Assembly: GCF_016892605.1 (NCBI RefSeq)
Contig: NZ_JAFEMV010000001.1
Span: 969,897-1,033,896, forward strand
Length of the DNA stretch: 64,000 bases
Reading direction: 5' to 3'
Source of the DNA: Desemzia sp. RIT 804
Lineage (GTDB): Bacteria; Bacillota; Bacilli; Lactobacillales; Carnobacteriaceae
Positions within the stretch are counted from its first letter, which is position 1; each line of letters starts with the position of its first letter. Below, piece after piece: positions 34,282 through 43,439 of the stretch. Position numbers and translations under genes: made by a program. A model generated the notes under the pieces. It searched no databases. It was given only the letters and a program-made list of their open reading frames with translations, and was not told where the DNA came from.

Positions 34282-35721
34282 TTAATATGCTCTTGCTAAC
34301 CAAACGGTATGCTTCGCTGGTTTGCCTGATACGATACAAGTTTCTTTGACAACTGGCGGATCGAAAGGAATGTTACGAGTTGTGAACCCTGTTTCTTCTT
34401 TGATTTTAGCTTCTGTTTCAAGATCTCCATCCCAGCCCGCTAAAACAAATCCAGGAACTTCCCCAGCAGCTTTTTTCTCTTCAATATGAGCTTTCAATTC
34501 ATCTAACGTGTCAATAGTTGTGTATTCATTTTGTTTGCGGTATTCACGAGCTGTTTCCAACAAACGAGTTTGCATATTATCCAGTGCTTCTGGTACATAT
34601 GTCATGATATCATCTAAGGAAACTGCTTCTTTATCGCCTAGATCACGTATTTTTACCATTACTTGATTGTTTTCCATATCACGGGGTCCAAATTCAATAC
34701 GCATTGGAACACCTTTTAGTTCCCACTCATTAAATTTGTATCCAGGTGAGTTATCTGTATCATCAAGAATAACACGGAATCCACTAGCTTTTAGCTGCTC
34801 TTCTAAAGCTGCTAATCTTTCTACGATTTCTGGTTTCTTTTTCCAAGGACCAACAGGCATTAAAACGATTTGTTTAGCAGCCACTTTTGGAGGCAAGACT
34901 AATCCTTGCTCATCTCCATGAGTCATGATCAATGCACCGATCAAACGAGTAGAAACACCCCATGAAGTAGTATGAGCCAGCACATGTTTATTGTCTTTGT
35001 TTAGGTATTTGATGTCAAAAGCTTCAGCAAATTTAGTTCCCATATAGTGAGAAGTTCCTGCTTGAACCGCTTTTCCGTCTTTCATCATTGCTTCAACAGA
35101 AAAAGTGTCTACTGCTCCAGCAAAACGTTCAGAAGGTGTTTTTTGTCCTTCGTATACTGGTACAGCCAGCAGACCTTCGATGACTTCTTTGTAGATGTTT
35201 AACATACGCATAGTACGTTTGCGTGCATCCTCTTCATTTTCATGAGCTGTGTGCCCTTCTTGCCACAAGAATTCAGAAGTACGTAAGAATGGCAATGTTT
35301 TCTTTTCCCAACGGAATACATTTGCCCATTGGTTGATTTGCATTGGCAGATCGCGGTAAGAATTTATCCAGTCGCTAAATGCTGTCCCGATCATCGTTTC
35401 AGAAGTTGGACGTAAAGCAAGACGTTCTTCTAGCTGTTCTCCTGCTGCTTCAGTAACCCATGGTAACTCTGGACTAAAACCTTCAATATGGTCTTTTTCT
35501 TTCGTAAAGAATGATTCTGGAATCAACATTGGGAAGTAAGCATTACGAATTTCCTCTTCTTTAAAACGTTTGTTGAATTCCTCTTGGATATGTTCCCACA
35601 TTTCATAACTGTCTGGTTTAAAAACAATACAGCCACGTACTGGTGAATAATCCATCAAATCAGCCTGTTTGATTGTTTGGATATACCAAGCTGAAAAGTC
35701 TTCTTTTTGTAAATTACTCAT
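34282..35721 (-). CDS. proS: Prolyl-tRNA synthetase, short (archaeal/eukaryotic-like) type
   Basis: A 479-residue class II aminoacyl-tRNA synthetase. Motif 2 region FRWEKKTLPFLRTSEF and motif 3 region TTSWGVSTRLIGALIMTHGD are clear. It lacks the large editing insertion of the common bacterial ProRS (about 570 residues) and carries the C-terminal extension seen in archaeal/eukaryotic-like ProRS, ending at residue Tyr. This type occurs in some Firmicutes. A T-box leader upstream shows control by uncharged tRNA-Pro. GGAGG precedes the ATG. It is a single gene. Confidence 0.95.
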   Translation of the reverse strand: MSNLQKEDFSAWYIQTIKQADLMDYSPVRGCIVFKPDSYEMWEHIQEEFNKRFKEEEIRNAYFPMLIPESFFTKEKDHIEGFSPELPWVTEAAGEQLEERLALRPTSETMIGTAFSDWINSYRDLPMQINQWANVFRWEKKTLPFLRTSEFLWQEGHTAHENEEDARKRTMRMLNIYKEVIEGLLAVPVYEGQKTPSERFAGAVDTFSVEAMMKDGKAVQAGTSHYMGTKFAEAFDIKYLNKDNKHVLAHTTSWGVSTRLIGALIMTHGDEQGLVLPPKVAAKQIVLMPVGPWKKKPEIVERLAALEEQLKASGFRVILDDTDNSPGYKFNEWELKGVPMRIEFGPRDMENNQVMVKIRDLGDKEAVSLDDIMTYVPEALDNMQTRLLETAREYRKQNEYTTIDTLDELKAHIEEKKAAGEVPGFVLAGWDGDLETEAKIKEETGFTTRNIPFDPPVVKETCIVSGKPAKHTVWLARAY

Positions 35722-35756
35722 AACTTCTTCCTCCTATTTGTCCTCACTATTTTGGC

Positions 35757-36010
35757 AAAAAAAATAAGCATACTCCATCCCTCTAAAAGGACGAAACATA
35801 CTGTTTCCGCGGTACCACCTTAATTGGTCATTGACCCAACTCAATTTCTGATAACGGCAGAACTCCGGTCATATTTCTATAACGTATTGTCAGGAAGGTT
35901 TGATTAATCAGTGGGGTCCTTTTTCTCAGCAATCAAAAGGCTCTCTTTACCCATCATTTATCTACTAACCCTAACGCACCTACATTGCTTATTCTAAGCT
36001 AACTTCTGTT
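35757..36010 (-). promoter_or_regulatory. T-box leader of proS
   Basis: On the minus strand the conserved T-box AAGGTGGTACCGCGG (35806-35820) precedes an intrinsic terminator with T-run just before proS. Stem I sequence lies at about 35860-36000 and includes a TTCCTGACA segment that could present the Pro codon CCU as specifier. When tRNA-Pro is uncharged it should stabilise the antiterminator and allow proS expression. Confidence 0.9.
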
Positions 36011-36096
36011 AAAACACAAGGATAATTTTAGGAAGCAAATGTAGTGGGAAAGGAAAATTTTGTTTTTTTTTAGAAACTCTGTTACTTAAAACACAT

Positions 36097-36141
36097 AAAA
36101 AGCTGGTCATCAAGGAAATTTCTTCCTTAACACCCAGCTTT
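36097..36141. terminator. Terminator of the aldo/keto reductase gene
   Basis: AAAGCTGG and AAGGAA blocks form an interrupted stem with TTCCTT and CCAGCTTTTT. It lies 15 bp behind the stop. Confidence 0.75.
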
Positions 36142-36155
36142 CACTCTACTAATAT

Positions 36156-37025
36156 CTATTTAGTTTCTTCTGGACGAATAGAGCTTTGTTCCAATCTTTC
36201 TTGATCATCTGGATCGCTGCCGTAGCGAACCCCAGTATCTAAAGATTTCATTTGTTCCATTTCTTCAGCTGTTAAACTAAAATCAAATACTTCGCTGTTT
36301 TCTTTGATGCGATTAGCGTGAACTGATTTTGGAATAATGACTTCTCCTCGTTCCAAGTGCCAACGCAAGATGATTTGAGCAGGGCTCTTACTGTATTTTG
36401 CAGCTAATTCCACAATTACAGGTTGGTTGAACAAGTCTGTTTTCCCTTGCCCCAATGGACCCCAAGCTTCATGAATAATACCATTTTCTTCCATGTATTC
36501 ATGCAATTCATTTTGCGGGAATTCTGGATGAGTTTCAATTTGATTGATCATTGGCTGCATCAATTCTTGTTTCTTCAATTCTTCTAAGTGGTGAATTTGG
36601 AAATTAGACACACCAATCGCCTTAACTCTTCCCTCTTCGTATAATTCCACTAAAGCTCTCCACGTTTCCACGTATTTAGGTGCTGCCCAATGGATTAAAT
36701 ACAAATCTAGGTAGTCTGTATCTAAACGATCCAATGTCTCTTGGAAAGCTAGTTTAGTTTGTTCGTAACCTTGATCGTAATTCCATACTTTTGATGTCAA
36801 GAAAATTTCTTCTCTAGAGATACCAGATTCCTTTAAACCTCTAGCTAAATATTCTTCATTTCCGTAAATTTTTGCTGTATCAAAATGACGATATCCAATT
36901 TCAACAGCAGCTTTTACTGCCTCCACTAGCTCATCTTCGTCTTTCATCAAAAATACACCCAAACCTAATTTAGGGATTTCTACTCCGTTATACAATGCAA
37001 TGCTTTCCGTTAATGGTTGAACCAC
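36156..37025 (-). CDS. Aldo/keto reductase
   Basis: A 289-residue NADPH-dependent oxidoreductase with a TIM-barrel fold. The catalytic tetrad is recognisable: Asp and Tyr in FDTAKIYGNE, Lys in LTSKVW and His in YLIHW. Cofactor binding is shown by the IPKSVHANRI segment. The family reduces aldehydes and ketones, such as methylglyoxal or diketogluconates, but the substrate cannot be read from sequence. GTG start behind AAAGGAAG. It lies 30 bp behind the phosphohexomutase gene on the same strand and may be cotranscribed. Confidence 0.9.
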   Translation of the reverse strand: MVQPLTESIALYNGVEIPKLGLGVFLMKDEDELVEAVKAAVEIGYRHFDTAKIYGNEEYLARGLKESGISREEIFLTSKVWNYDQGYEQTKLAFQETLDRLDTDYLDLYLIHWAAPKYVETWRALVELYEEGRVKAIGVSNFQIHHLEELKKQELMQPMINQIETHPEFPQNELHEYMEENGIIHEAWGPLGQGKTDLFNQPVIVELAAKYSKSPAQIILRWHLERGEVIIPKSVHANRIKENSEVFDFSLTAEEMEQMKSLDTGVRYGSDPDDQERLEQSSIRPEETK

Positions 37026-37055
37026 ATTAACACTTCCTTTTCCATCATTTTTTCT

Positions 37056-38591
37056 TTACAGTTTTGAAGTATCGATACCTTCTTGTTGGTCAAAGAAATC
37101 TTTAACCTCTTCTCTCAATTGAGCAATCGAACCTTCTTGATCACTTTCAAAGTATAAAACAAGCAACGGTTCGTGTAAACTCAAGCGCAGTAAGAACCAT
37201 CCTGTTCCATAGCTTCCCGTCGTATTGACACGAACGCCTTCCAGATTGTTAAGTTCGATTTCCATGTCTGGTATTTGAGCAATAAACTCTTTGAACGACT
37301 CAATAACTCGTTCCCCTGTTTGTTGCACAGTATCCGTAGTGATTTTAAAACGGACTTCATCTGTTTCAACCGGCTGTTTTAATTGCTCAAATAAACTCGC
37401 AAACTCTTTGCCTTCTGCAGACAACTCGGCATCAGCAATTAAGATTTTAGCAATCAAATAAGCTCCATCATCCAAGAAATAATTCTCTTTTAAGGCTGCA
37501 TGTCCACTTGTTTCAATAGCTAACGAAGTATGAGTGCCTTCTTGGTTTAATTTGATTGCTTGATTGATCACATTACGGTACCCGGTTATATGACGGTTTT
37601 GATGTCCGCCAAGCTGCTCAATAAAGTTTTTCAAATGTTCAGAAGTCGCCGAACTAGTAACAATAGTGGTTCCTGGATTCTCATTAATCACTATTGATGA
37701 GATCACAGCGATTAAATTGTTACGATTCACTGTTTGTCCATTACGATCGACTAAAGCCGAACGGTCTACATCCGTATCAAAGATAACTCCCATATCAGCA
37801 TGGTTTTCTAATACCGCTGCTTTAATACTTGCCATAGCCTCTTTATTATCAGGATTCGGAACATGATTAGGGAAATTACCATCTGGTTCCAAGAATTGAC
37901 TTCCTGAAATATCAGCTCCTAATTTTTCCAGTACTTCTGTAGCAAAAAAACCACCAGCACCGTTTCCTGCATCTACAATAATGTGTTTGCCTTCTAAAGG
38001 AAGTTCTGGATTTTGAGCTGATTTGATACCAGCTTGGATTTTTTGACGTAAATCAGCTGCATAATCTTCCAGCAAATTTTTCTTTTCAATGATGCCTTGA
38101 TTATTTTCCCATGTAACAGCATCCCAATTCGCATTTTCCAGCATGTATGTGATATCTTCATGCTCAGCCCCGCCATCTGCTGTAAAAAACTTTAAGCCGT
38201 TGTATTGAAACGGTAAATGACTGGCAGTGATCATAATAGATGCATCGCATGCATAAGATTCATATTGAGTAGCCATAAAAAGCGCCGGTGTAGTAGCTAA
38301 CTCTACGTCTATCACATCGATACCTGCATTATTCAAGGATTCAATCAGCACTTGTTTGATGCGGTTTCCGGATAAACGGCTATCTTGTCCTATAGCAACT
38401 TTTACAGGTTTTTCCAAATTATCCATCACCAGTTGCTTCTTCTCTTTTAACCAACAAGCAAAGCCATACGCTATACATTCAATTGTACGTTCATGTAATG
38501 TGAGCTCTTGTTCTATTGTCTCAATCGCTATACCACGTATATCAGAACCGTTTTGCAATTTCAGCAATTCATTCGTTGATCCACTAGTCAA
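37056..38591 (-). CDS. Phosphomannomutase/phosphoglucomutase family protein
   Basis: A 511-residue alpha-D-phosphohexomutase that moves phosphate between C1 and C6 of a hexose. The phosphoserine loop is MITASHLPFQYNG (Ser near 125), the Mg site is DTDVDRS (near 270), and the sugar-binding loop is ETSGHAALKEN. It is longer than PgcA in the middle only slightly. TTG start behind AGAGGA. ManB-like use in sugar nucleotide supply is possible, and the substrate is uncertain. Confidence 0.9.
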   Translation of the reverse strand: MTSGSTNELLKLQNGSDIRGIAIETIEQELTLHERTIECIAYGFACWLKEKKQLVMDNLEKPVKVAIGQDSRLSGNRIKQVLIESLNNAGIDVIDVELATTPALFMATQYESYACDASIMITASHLPFQYNGLKFFTADGGAEHEDITYMLENANWDAVTWENNQGIIEKKNLLEDYAADLRQKIQAGIKSAQNPELPLEGKHIIVDAGNGAGGFFATEVLEKLGADISGSQFLEPDGNFPNHVPNPDNKEAMASIKAAVLENHADMGVIFDTDVDRSALVDRNGQTVNRNNLIAVISSIVINENPGTTIVTSSATSEHLKNFIEQLGGHQNRHITGYRNVINQAIKLNQEGTHTSLAIETSGHAALKENYFLDDGAYLIAKILIADAELSAEGKEFASLFEQLKQPVETDEVRFKITTDTVQQTGERVIESFKEFIAQIPDMEIELNNLEGVRVNTTGSYGTGWFLLRLSLHEPLLVLYFESDQEGSIAQLREEVKDFFDQQEGIDTSKL

Positions 38592-38649
38592 ACTAATTCC
38601 TCTTTTCTTTTAAAAATAGGCTTGCTCTTCACATAGTTTATCTTTTTGT

Positions 38650-39105
38650 TTACAATTTAATGAATTGATCTAAGTATTCATACATTTTTATCGCATTTTC
38701 TTCATCTTTTGAAATCAGTAGACATGTATCGTTGCCACCTACAGAAGCCACTATTTCAGGAAATTCAATCGCATCAATCAACGCAGCAGCGACATGAGCA
38801 TTCCCAGGAATAGTCACAATGATCGTGATAAATTGTACACGCTCTAATTTTATTACAACGTTGCCCAAAGTAGATTGCAAGCGCTCTTCTACTGATAAAT
38901 TATTTGTTTGGTATAAAGTATACTTCATACCACCTTGAGGAGTCGAAGTTTTAATTAAATTCATCTCTTTGATATCTCTAGAAATAGTTGCTTGTGTTGC
39001 TTCTACGCCCTCCTCCTTTAAGTAATGGAGCAATTCATCTTGGGTAGCAATATCGTGATTGGTGATAATCTGTTTGATTGCTAATTGACGATTCGTTTTT
39101 TTCAT
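38650..39105 (-). CDS. argR: Arginine repressor ArgR/AhrC
   Basis: A 151-residue arginine-responsive regulator. The N-terminal winged helix has EEGVEATQATISRDIKEMNL (about 30-50). The C-terminal hexamerisation and arginine-binding domain contains GGNDTCLLI (about 120-130) with the Asp that contacts arginine. GGAGG precedes the ATG at 39105, so the longer frame is not used. It is divergent from argS, a frequent arrangement in lactic acid bacteria. The shared intergenic region is long and holds the argS promoter and T-box. Confidence 0.95.
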   Translation of the reverse strand: MKKTNRQLAIKQIITNHDIATQDELLHYLKEEGVEATQATISRDIKEMNLIKTSTPQGGMKYTLYQTNNLSVEERLQSTLGNVVIKLERVQFITIIVTIPGNAHVAAALIDAIEFPEIVASVGGNDTCLLISKDEENAIKMYEYLDQFIKL

Positions 39106-39228
39106 AGCCAAACCTCCATATGTAATTCGTTTCTTTGTATAACAGTATATCAAAAAAAGGTAGAAAGCGGTTAACAATTTAGTTATTTTTACAAAAAAGT
39201 GAATAAACATTCTTTTTGTGGAAAAACA

Positions 39229-39258
39229 TTGGCATCTCACCTATTGTTTTGTTATAAT
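39229..39258 (+). promoter_or_regulatory. argS promoter
   Basis: TTGGCA, 18 bases, TATAAT, about 35 bp before the start of the T-box leader. Confidence 0.7.
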
Positions 39259-39287
39259 AGGCTGTACAAAATTGAATGAACAATCGT

Positions 39288-39505
39288 AGATGAAGAGAGT
39301 ACTGCATGAAAACATTTTGAAGCGAACTGGGACGGTGGGAGCCAGTAATGAAAACTTGCAGGAAGCGCACTTCGGAGAGATGAGGACAATGATTCAGTGT
39401 CACTAGTTCCATCCGGGTTATTCGGCCGTTACAACGAATCAAGTGGTCGCGTCGCTGACGCTACAATAAGAGTGGTACCGCGGGGAATTCTCGTCTCTTT
39501 TTTAG
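39288..39505 (+). promoter_or_regulatory. T-box leader of argS
   Basis: Stem I begins near GATGAAGAGAGTA. The specifier region reads GGAAGCGCACTTC and contains the Arg codon CGC. The T-box GAGTGGTACCGCGG is at about 39471-39484, followed by a hairpin and TCTCTTTTTT terminator. It is about 125 bp before the argS ATG. Confidence 0.9.
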
Positions 39506-39632
39506 TTTTTATGCAATGAAGACTAAGAAAGGGCTATTTTTTTGTGCAAAATACTCTCTCCTACTGAAAAACAGTCATCACAGAAGAATAAGACAAAATT
39601 TTTTAAAAAAATTTACTAAAGGAGTTATGACA

Positions 39633-41327
39633 ATGAATTACAAATTACAAGTAGCTCAAGCCTTGCATGAACAAGTTTCAGAAGAGTTGTCTGTTGAAGA
39701 CATTCTTAATTTATTGGAAAAGCCAAAATCTGTAGAACACGGGGATGTAGCTTTCCCGGCTTTTTCATTAGCAAAAGTTTACCGTAAAGCACCTCAACAG
39801 ATCGCTGCTGATTTAGGGGAAAAAGTCTCTTCACCAATCGTAGAAAAAGTAGAGGTTGTTGGACCTTATTTGAACTTTTTCTTAAACAAAAAAATGGTTA
39901 GTGCTCATGTACTACAAGAAATATTAGAGCAAAAGAATGCGTATGGTGATATCAATATCGGTCATGGAGAAAATGTTCCAATTGATATGTCTTCTCCTAA
40001 CATCGCTAAGCCTATTTCTTTAGGACACTTACGTTCAACAGTTATTGGAAATGCTTTAGCACATATCGTTGAAAAAATGGGTTACCAACCTATCAAAATC
40101 AATCATCTAGGGGATTGGGGTACTCAATTTGGAAAACTGATCACAGCTTACAAACTATGGGGATCTGAAGAAGCCGTTAGAGAAAATCCTATTCAAGAGT
40201 TGTTGAAACTATACGTTCAATTCCATGAAGAAGCGGAAGAAAAACCTGAACTAGAAGATGATGGTCGTGAGTGGTTTAAAAAGTTAGAAGATGGAGACGA
40301 AGAAGCTACTGAATTATGGAAATGGTTCAAAGCTGAATCACTAAAAGAGTTCAACCGTATTTACGATAAATTAGAAATTACATTTGATTCTTTCAATGGA
40401 GAAGCATTTTACAATGATAAAATGCAAGAAGTTGTTGACTTATTAGAGGAGAAAAATGTTTTAACGGTTGATAATGGCGCTACTATCGTTGATTTAGAAA
40501 AATACAATTTGAATCCTGCTTTGATCAAAAAATCAGATGGTGCAACACTGTATATTACACGTGATTTAGCTGCTGCTATTTACCGTAAACGCACATATGA
40601 CTTTGCTTTATCTCTTTATGCAGTTGGAAACGAGCAAAGCAATCACTTTAAACAATTGAAAGCTGTTCTAACTGAAATGGGTTATGACTGGGCTGATGAC
40701 ATGTACCATGTTCCATTTGGTCTGATCACTAAAGACGGTAAAAAATTATCTACTCGTAAAGGAAAAATCGTTCTTTTAGAAGAGGTGTTAGATGAAGCTG
40801 TTGCGGTTGCTTTGAAGCAAATCGAAGCGAAAAATCCTGATCTACCGAATAAAGATGAAGTTGCCGACCAAGTGGGTATCGGTGCTGTTGTCTTCCACGA
40901 CTTGAAGAATGATCGTTTGAACAACTTTGACTTTACGATCGGTGAAATCGTTCAATTTGAAGGAGAAACTGGCCCTTATGTACAATACTCTAGAGCTAGA
41001 GCTTTAAGCATCTTACGTAAAGCAGGTGTCGAAGAAGTTCCTCCTGCTGACCTCTATGCTTTAAATGATTCTTATAGCTGGGAAGTCATCAAGTTGATTC
41101 AAGAATATCCTGAAACGATTCAACGAGCTTTTGATAAATTGGAACCGTCTGTGATCGCTAAACATGCGATCCATTTGGCACAAGCTTTCAATAAATACTA
41201 TGCTAACAGCCGTGTATTGACTGAAGATGCTGAAAAACCAGCACGTTTAGCTTTAGTTCAAGCTGTAGCTATCTTATTGAAAGAAGATTTAAGAATATTA
41301 GGAGTACACTCTCCTGACCAAATGTAA
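39633..41327 (+). CDS. argS: Arginyl-tRNA synthetase
   Basis: A 564-residue class I synthetase. The HIGH-like motif lies in [20 protein letters not shown] (near residue 120-140) and the KMSKS-equivalent in [12 protein letters not shown] (near 370). The N-terminal Add1 domain and the C-terminal anticodon-binding DALR domain, ending HSPDQM, are complete. GGAG precedes the ATG at 39633. The upstream open frame runs into the T-box region. Expression is controlled by the T-box leader. Confidence 0.96.
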   Translation: MNYKLQVAQALHEQVSEELSVEDILNLLEKPKSVEHGDVAFPAFSLAKVYRKAPQQIAADLGEKVSSPIVEKVEVVGPYLNFFLNKKMVSAHVLQEILEQKNAYGDINIGHGENVPIDMSSPNIAKPISLGHLRSTVIGNALAHIVEKMGYQPIKINHLGDWGTQFGKLITAYKLWGSEEAVRENPIQELLKLYVQFHEEAEEKPELEDDGREWFKKLEDGDEEATELWKWFKAESLKEFNRIYDKLEITFDSFNGEAFYNDKMQEVVDLLEEKNVLTVDNGATIVDLEKYNLNPALIKKSDGATLYITRDLAAAIYRKRTYDFALSLYAVGNEQSNHFKQLKAVLTEMGYDWADDMYHVPFGLITKDGKKLSTRKGKIVLLEEVLDEAVAVALKQIEAKNPDLPNKDEVADQVGIGAVVFHDLKNDRLNNFDFTIGEIVQFEGETGPYVQYSRARALSILRKAGVEEVPPADLYALNDSYSWEVIKLIQEYPETIQRAFDKLEPSVIAKHAIHLAQAFNKYYANSRVLTEDAEKPARLALVQAVAILLKEDLRILGVHSPDQM

Positions 41328-41336
41328 TAACCATGA

Positions 41337-41387
41337 AAAGACGATATTGAGTAGAAGGTTGGCTTCTACTCAATATCGTCTTTTTTA
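41337..41387. terminator. Bidirectional terminator overlapping the end of yidD
   Basis: A perfect 19-bp stem with arms AAGACGATATTGAGTAGAA and TTCTACTCAATATCGTCTT, loop GGTTGGC. The right arm contains the last codons and stop of yidD (41366-41387), so the gene end is part of the hairpin. Confidence 0.9.
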
Positions 41388-41617
41388 TTGCGTCTAATTG
41401 AAAAATATTCCGGAACTGGGTCATGTCCACCTCTGACAAATGGATTACAGCGTAAAACTCTAAAAAATCCCATAATCGATCCTTTTAAAGCCCCATGTTT
41501 GCGGACAGCATCGATCGAATATTGAGAACAAGTAGGATGGTAGCGACAACTTGGTGGGAAAAGAGGAGAAATTCCTTTTTGATACCCTCGAATCAGCAAA
41601 ATAACTATTTTTTTCAT
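41366..41617 (-). CDS. yidD: Membrane protein insertion efficiency factor YidD
   Basis: An 83-residue small basic protein with an amphipathic N-terminus and the family core [21 protein letters not shown] (three Cys) followed by [17 protein letters not shown]. It helps the YidC insertase at the inner membrane, probably at the membrane surface. AGGTGA precedes the ATG. Its promoter lies inside the hairpin behind the ABC exporter operon, and its last codons lie in the shared terminator with argS. Confidence 0.94.
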   Translation of the reverse strand: MKKIVILLIRGYQKGISPLFPPSCRYHPTCSQYSIDAVRKHGALKGSIMGFFRVLRCNPFVRGGHDPVPEYFSIRRNKKDDIE

Positions 41618-41645
41618 TCATTCACCTACATCATATGATTTCTTT

Positions 41646-41686
41646 ATTATAGACAATCCCCTTACTTTTGTAAAGTAAGGGGATTG
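41646..41686 (-). promoter_or_regulatory. yidD promoter nested in the hairpin behind the ABC exporter genes
   Basis: On the minus strand TTTACA (41669-41674), 17 bases, TATAAT (41646-41651). The same stretch forms a perfect 15-bp hairpin CAATCCCCTTACTTT/AAAGTAAGGGGATTG (41654-41686) without a strong T-run, 8 bp behind the exporter stop. Confidence 0.6.
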
Positions 41687-41693
41687 CTTCATT

Positions 41694-43439
41694 TTATTGA
41701 CTTTTCTCTTTTTGTGAACGATACATTTCTGCATAGATACCTTGTTTTTGAATCAATAAATCATGGTCTCCTCTTTCTACGATCTCTCCTTGGTTCAACA
41801 CTAGAATTTGATCAGCGTGTTGGATCGTCGATAATCGATGCGCAATAATGAAAGTCGTTCTTCCTTTTTTCAATACATCCATTGCATGCTGGATCAATTC
41901 TTCTGTTTCTGTATCAATACTAGAGGTGGCTTCATCCAAGATCAATATTTCCGGATCAAAAGCTAAAGCTCTAGCAAATGAAATCAATTGGCGTTGTCCA
42001 GATGAAAGAGTAGCTCCTTTGTCCACTACAGGCTCATCGATTCCTTTTGGCATATTATGCAATAGCGTGTCTCCACCAACTTCTTCAATCGCTTTTATCA
42101 CTGCCTCACGACTAATAGAAGTTTCACCTAAAGTAATGTTTGAAGCAATCGTACCTTTAAATAAATAAGGATCTTGCAAAACGATTCCCATATGTCTTCT
42201 CAAGCTTTTTCTAGATACTGAAGTGGTCGGCGTGCCATCTATCGTTATCGTTCCTTTAGTAGGGTCATAAAATCGGAACAGCAAGTTCATGATCGAACTT
42301 TTTCCTGAACCTGTGTGCCCGACCAATGCGATAGTTTGTCCTTTTTTCGCTGTGAAATCAATATCTTTTAATACATATTCTTCATCTTTATAAGCAAATG
42401 AAACTTGATCAAAGACAACTTCGCCTTCTTTGAATTTCAATTCGCCTGTTTGGTCTTCTTCTGTTTTGACCAATTTCATTTCAAACACACGCTTCGCTGA
42501 AGCCATCGCGGTCTGCAAATAAGAATACTGGGTCACGATTCCTTGAATCGGATTAAACAAACGTGTGGTGTAATCTACATAAACATACAAAATCCCAACC
42601 GTGATCCCAAGAGTAGAACCTAGATAGGCATTCCCAAAATACACTACCAATAACAGTAACGTAATATTTTTAATGACTTCTACAAAACTAAACGAACCCA
42701 TAGAATCTAACAAAGTAAACTTCAAACTGTACTTATACCATTCTTCATTCACATCGGTAAATTCTTTTTCCATCTTATCTTCTTGCTGATAAGCTTGAAT
42801 GATCGACATGCCTTGGATGGATTCATTTAATGTCCCATTGATCTCACTGACTAAAGATCGAATCTTCGTGGTAAAAGGAACAGCAAATTTTTGATAAATG
42901 ATCGCCCATAAAATAAACAAAGGAATCAACAGCATTGTAATTAGTCCAAAAGTCAAATTTATTTGCAACAGAGCAATATAAATCCCTATTAAGTAAACCA
43001 AATTAGTCAATACTTGCCCTACCACAACTACATAAAAGATCCGCAATTGTTCCGTATCATTTGTGATGCGGGAAACTACTTTTCCAGCAGGTAAATTATC
43101 AAAATAACGAATAGGCAGTTTTTGTACATGAGCAAATAAATCATTTCTCATGTTTTTAACGATCTCATTTGCTCCGATCGTCAATAATAAAAAACTGAAG
43201 TAACGAGATATTGCCGTTACAAGTGCCAGCCCTAAAAAAACCGCTAAATAGCGTACTAATAAATCGACGCCTAACAACGTCTCATTTGAAGGCGCAATAA
43301 CGTCATCAATGATCCGCTGAATAATCAAGGGACCGGCTAAATCGGCTCCTACGGCAACGATCATCAATAGGATCCCAATAGAAAAATGAACTTTTTTCTG
43401 GAAGGAATAGACCACTAATTCTTTAACCGTATTTTTCAT
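41694..43439 (-). CDS. ABC exporter half-transporter, catalytically canonical subunit
   Basis: A 581-residue protein with six N-terminal membrane helices (about 15-310) and an ATPase domain: Walker A GHTGSGKSS, signature LSSGQ, Walker B ILILDEATSS with the catalytic Glu, then the H-loop. Together with the upstream partner it should form a heterodimeric drug or lipid exporter of the YheH/LmrD type. Its ATG overlaps the partner stop by 4 bp (ATGA), so they are translationally coupled. Substrate unknown. Confidence 0.93.
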   Translation of the reverse strand: MKNTVKELVVYSFQKKVHFSIGILLMIVAVGADLAGPLIIQRIIDDVIAPSNETLLGVDLLVRYLAVFLGLALVTAISRYFSFLLLTIGANEIVKNMRNDLFAHVQKLPIRYFDNLPAGKVVSRITNDTEQLRIFYVVVVGQVLTNLVYLIGIYIALLQINLTFGLITMLLIPLFILWAIIYQKFAVPFTTKIRSLVSEINGTLNESIQGMSIIQAYQQEDKMEKEFTDVNEEWYKYSLKFTLLDSMGSFSFVEVIKNITLLLLVVYFGNAYLGSTLGITVGILYVYVDYTTRLFNPIQGIVTQYSYLQTAMASAKRVFEMKLVKTEEDQTGELKFKEGEVVFDQVSFAYKDEEYVLKDIDFTAKKGQTIALVGHTGSGKSSIMNLLFRFYDPTKGTITIDGTPTTSVSRKSLRRHMGIVLQDPYLFKGTIASNITLGETSISREAVIKAIEEVGGDTLLHNMPKGIDEPVVDKGATLSSGQRQLISFARALAFDPEILILDEATSSIDTETEELIQHAMDVLKKGRTTFIIAHRLSTIQHADQILVLNQGEIVERGDHDLLIQKQGIYAEMYRSQKEKSQ

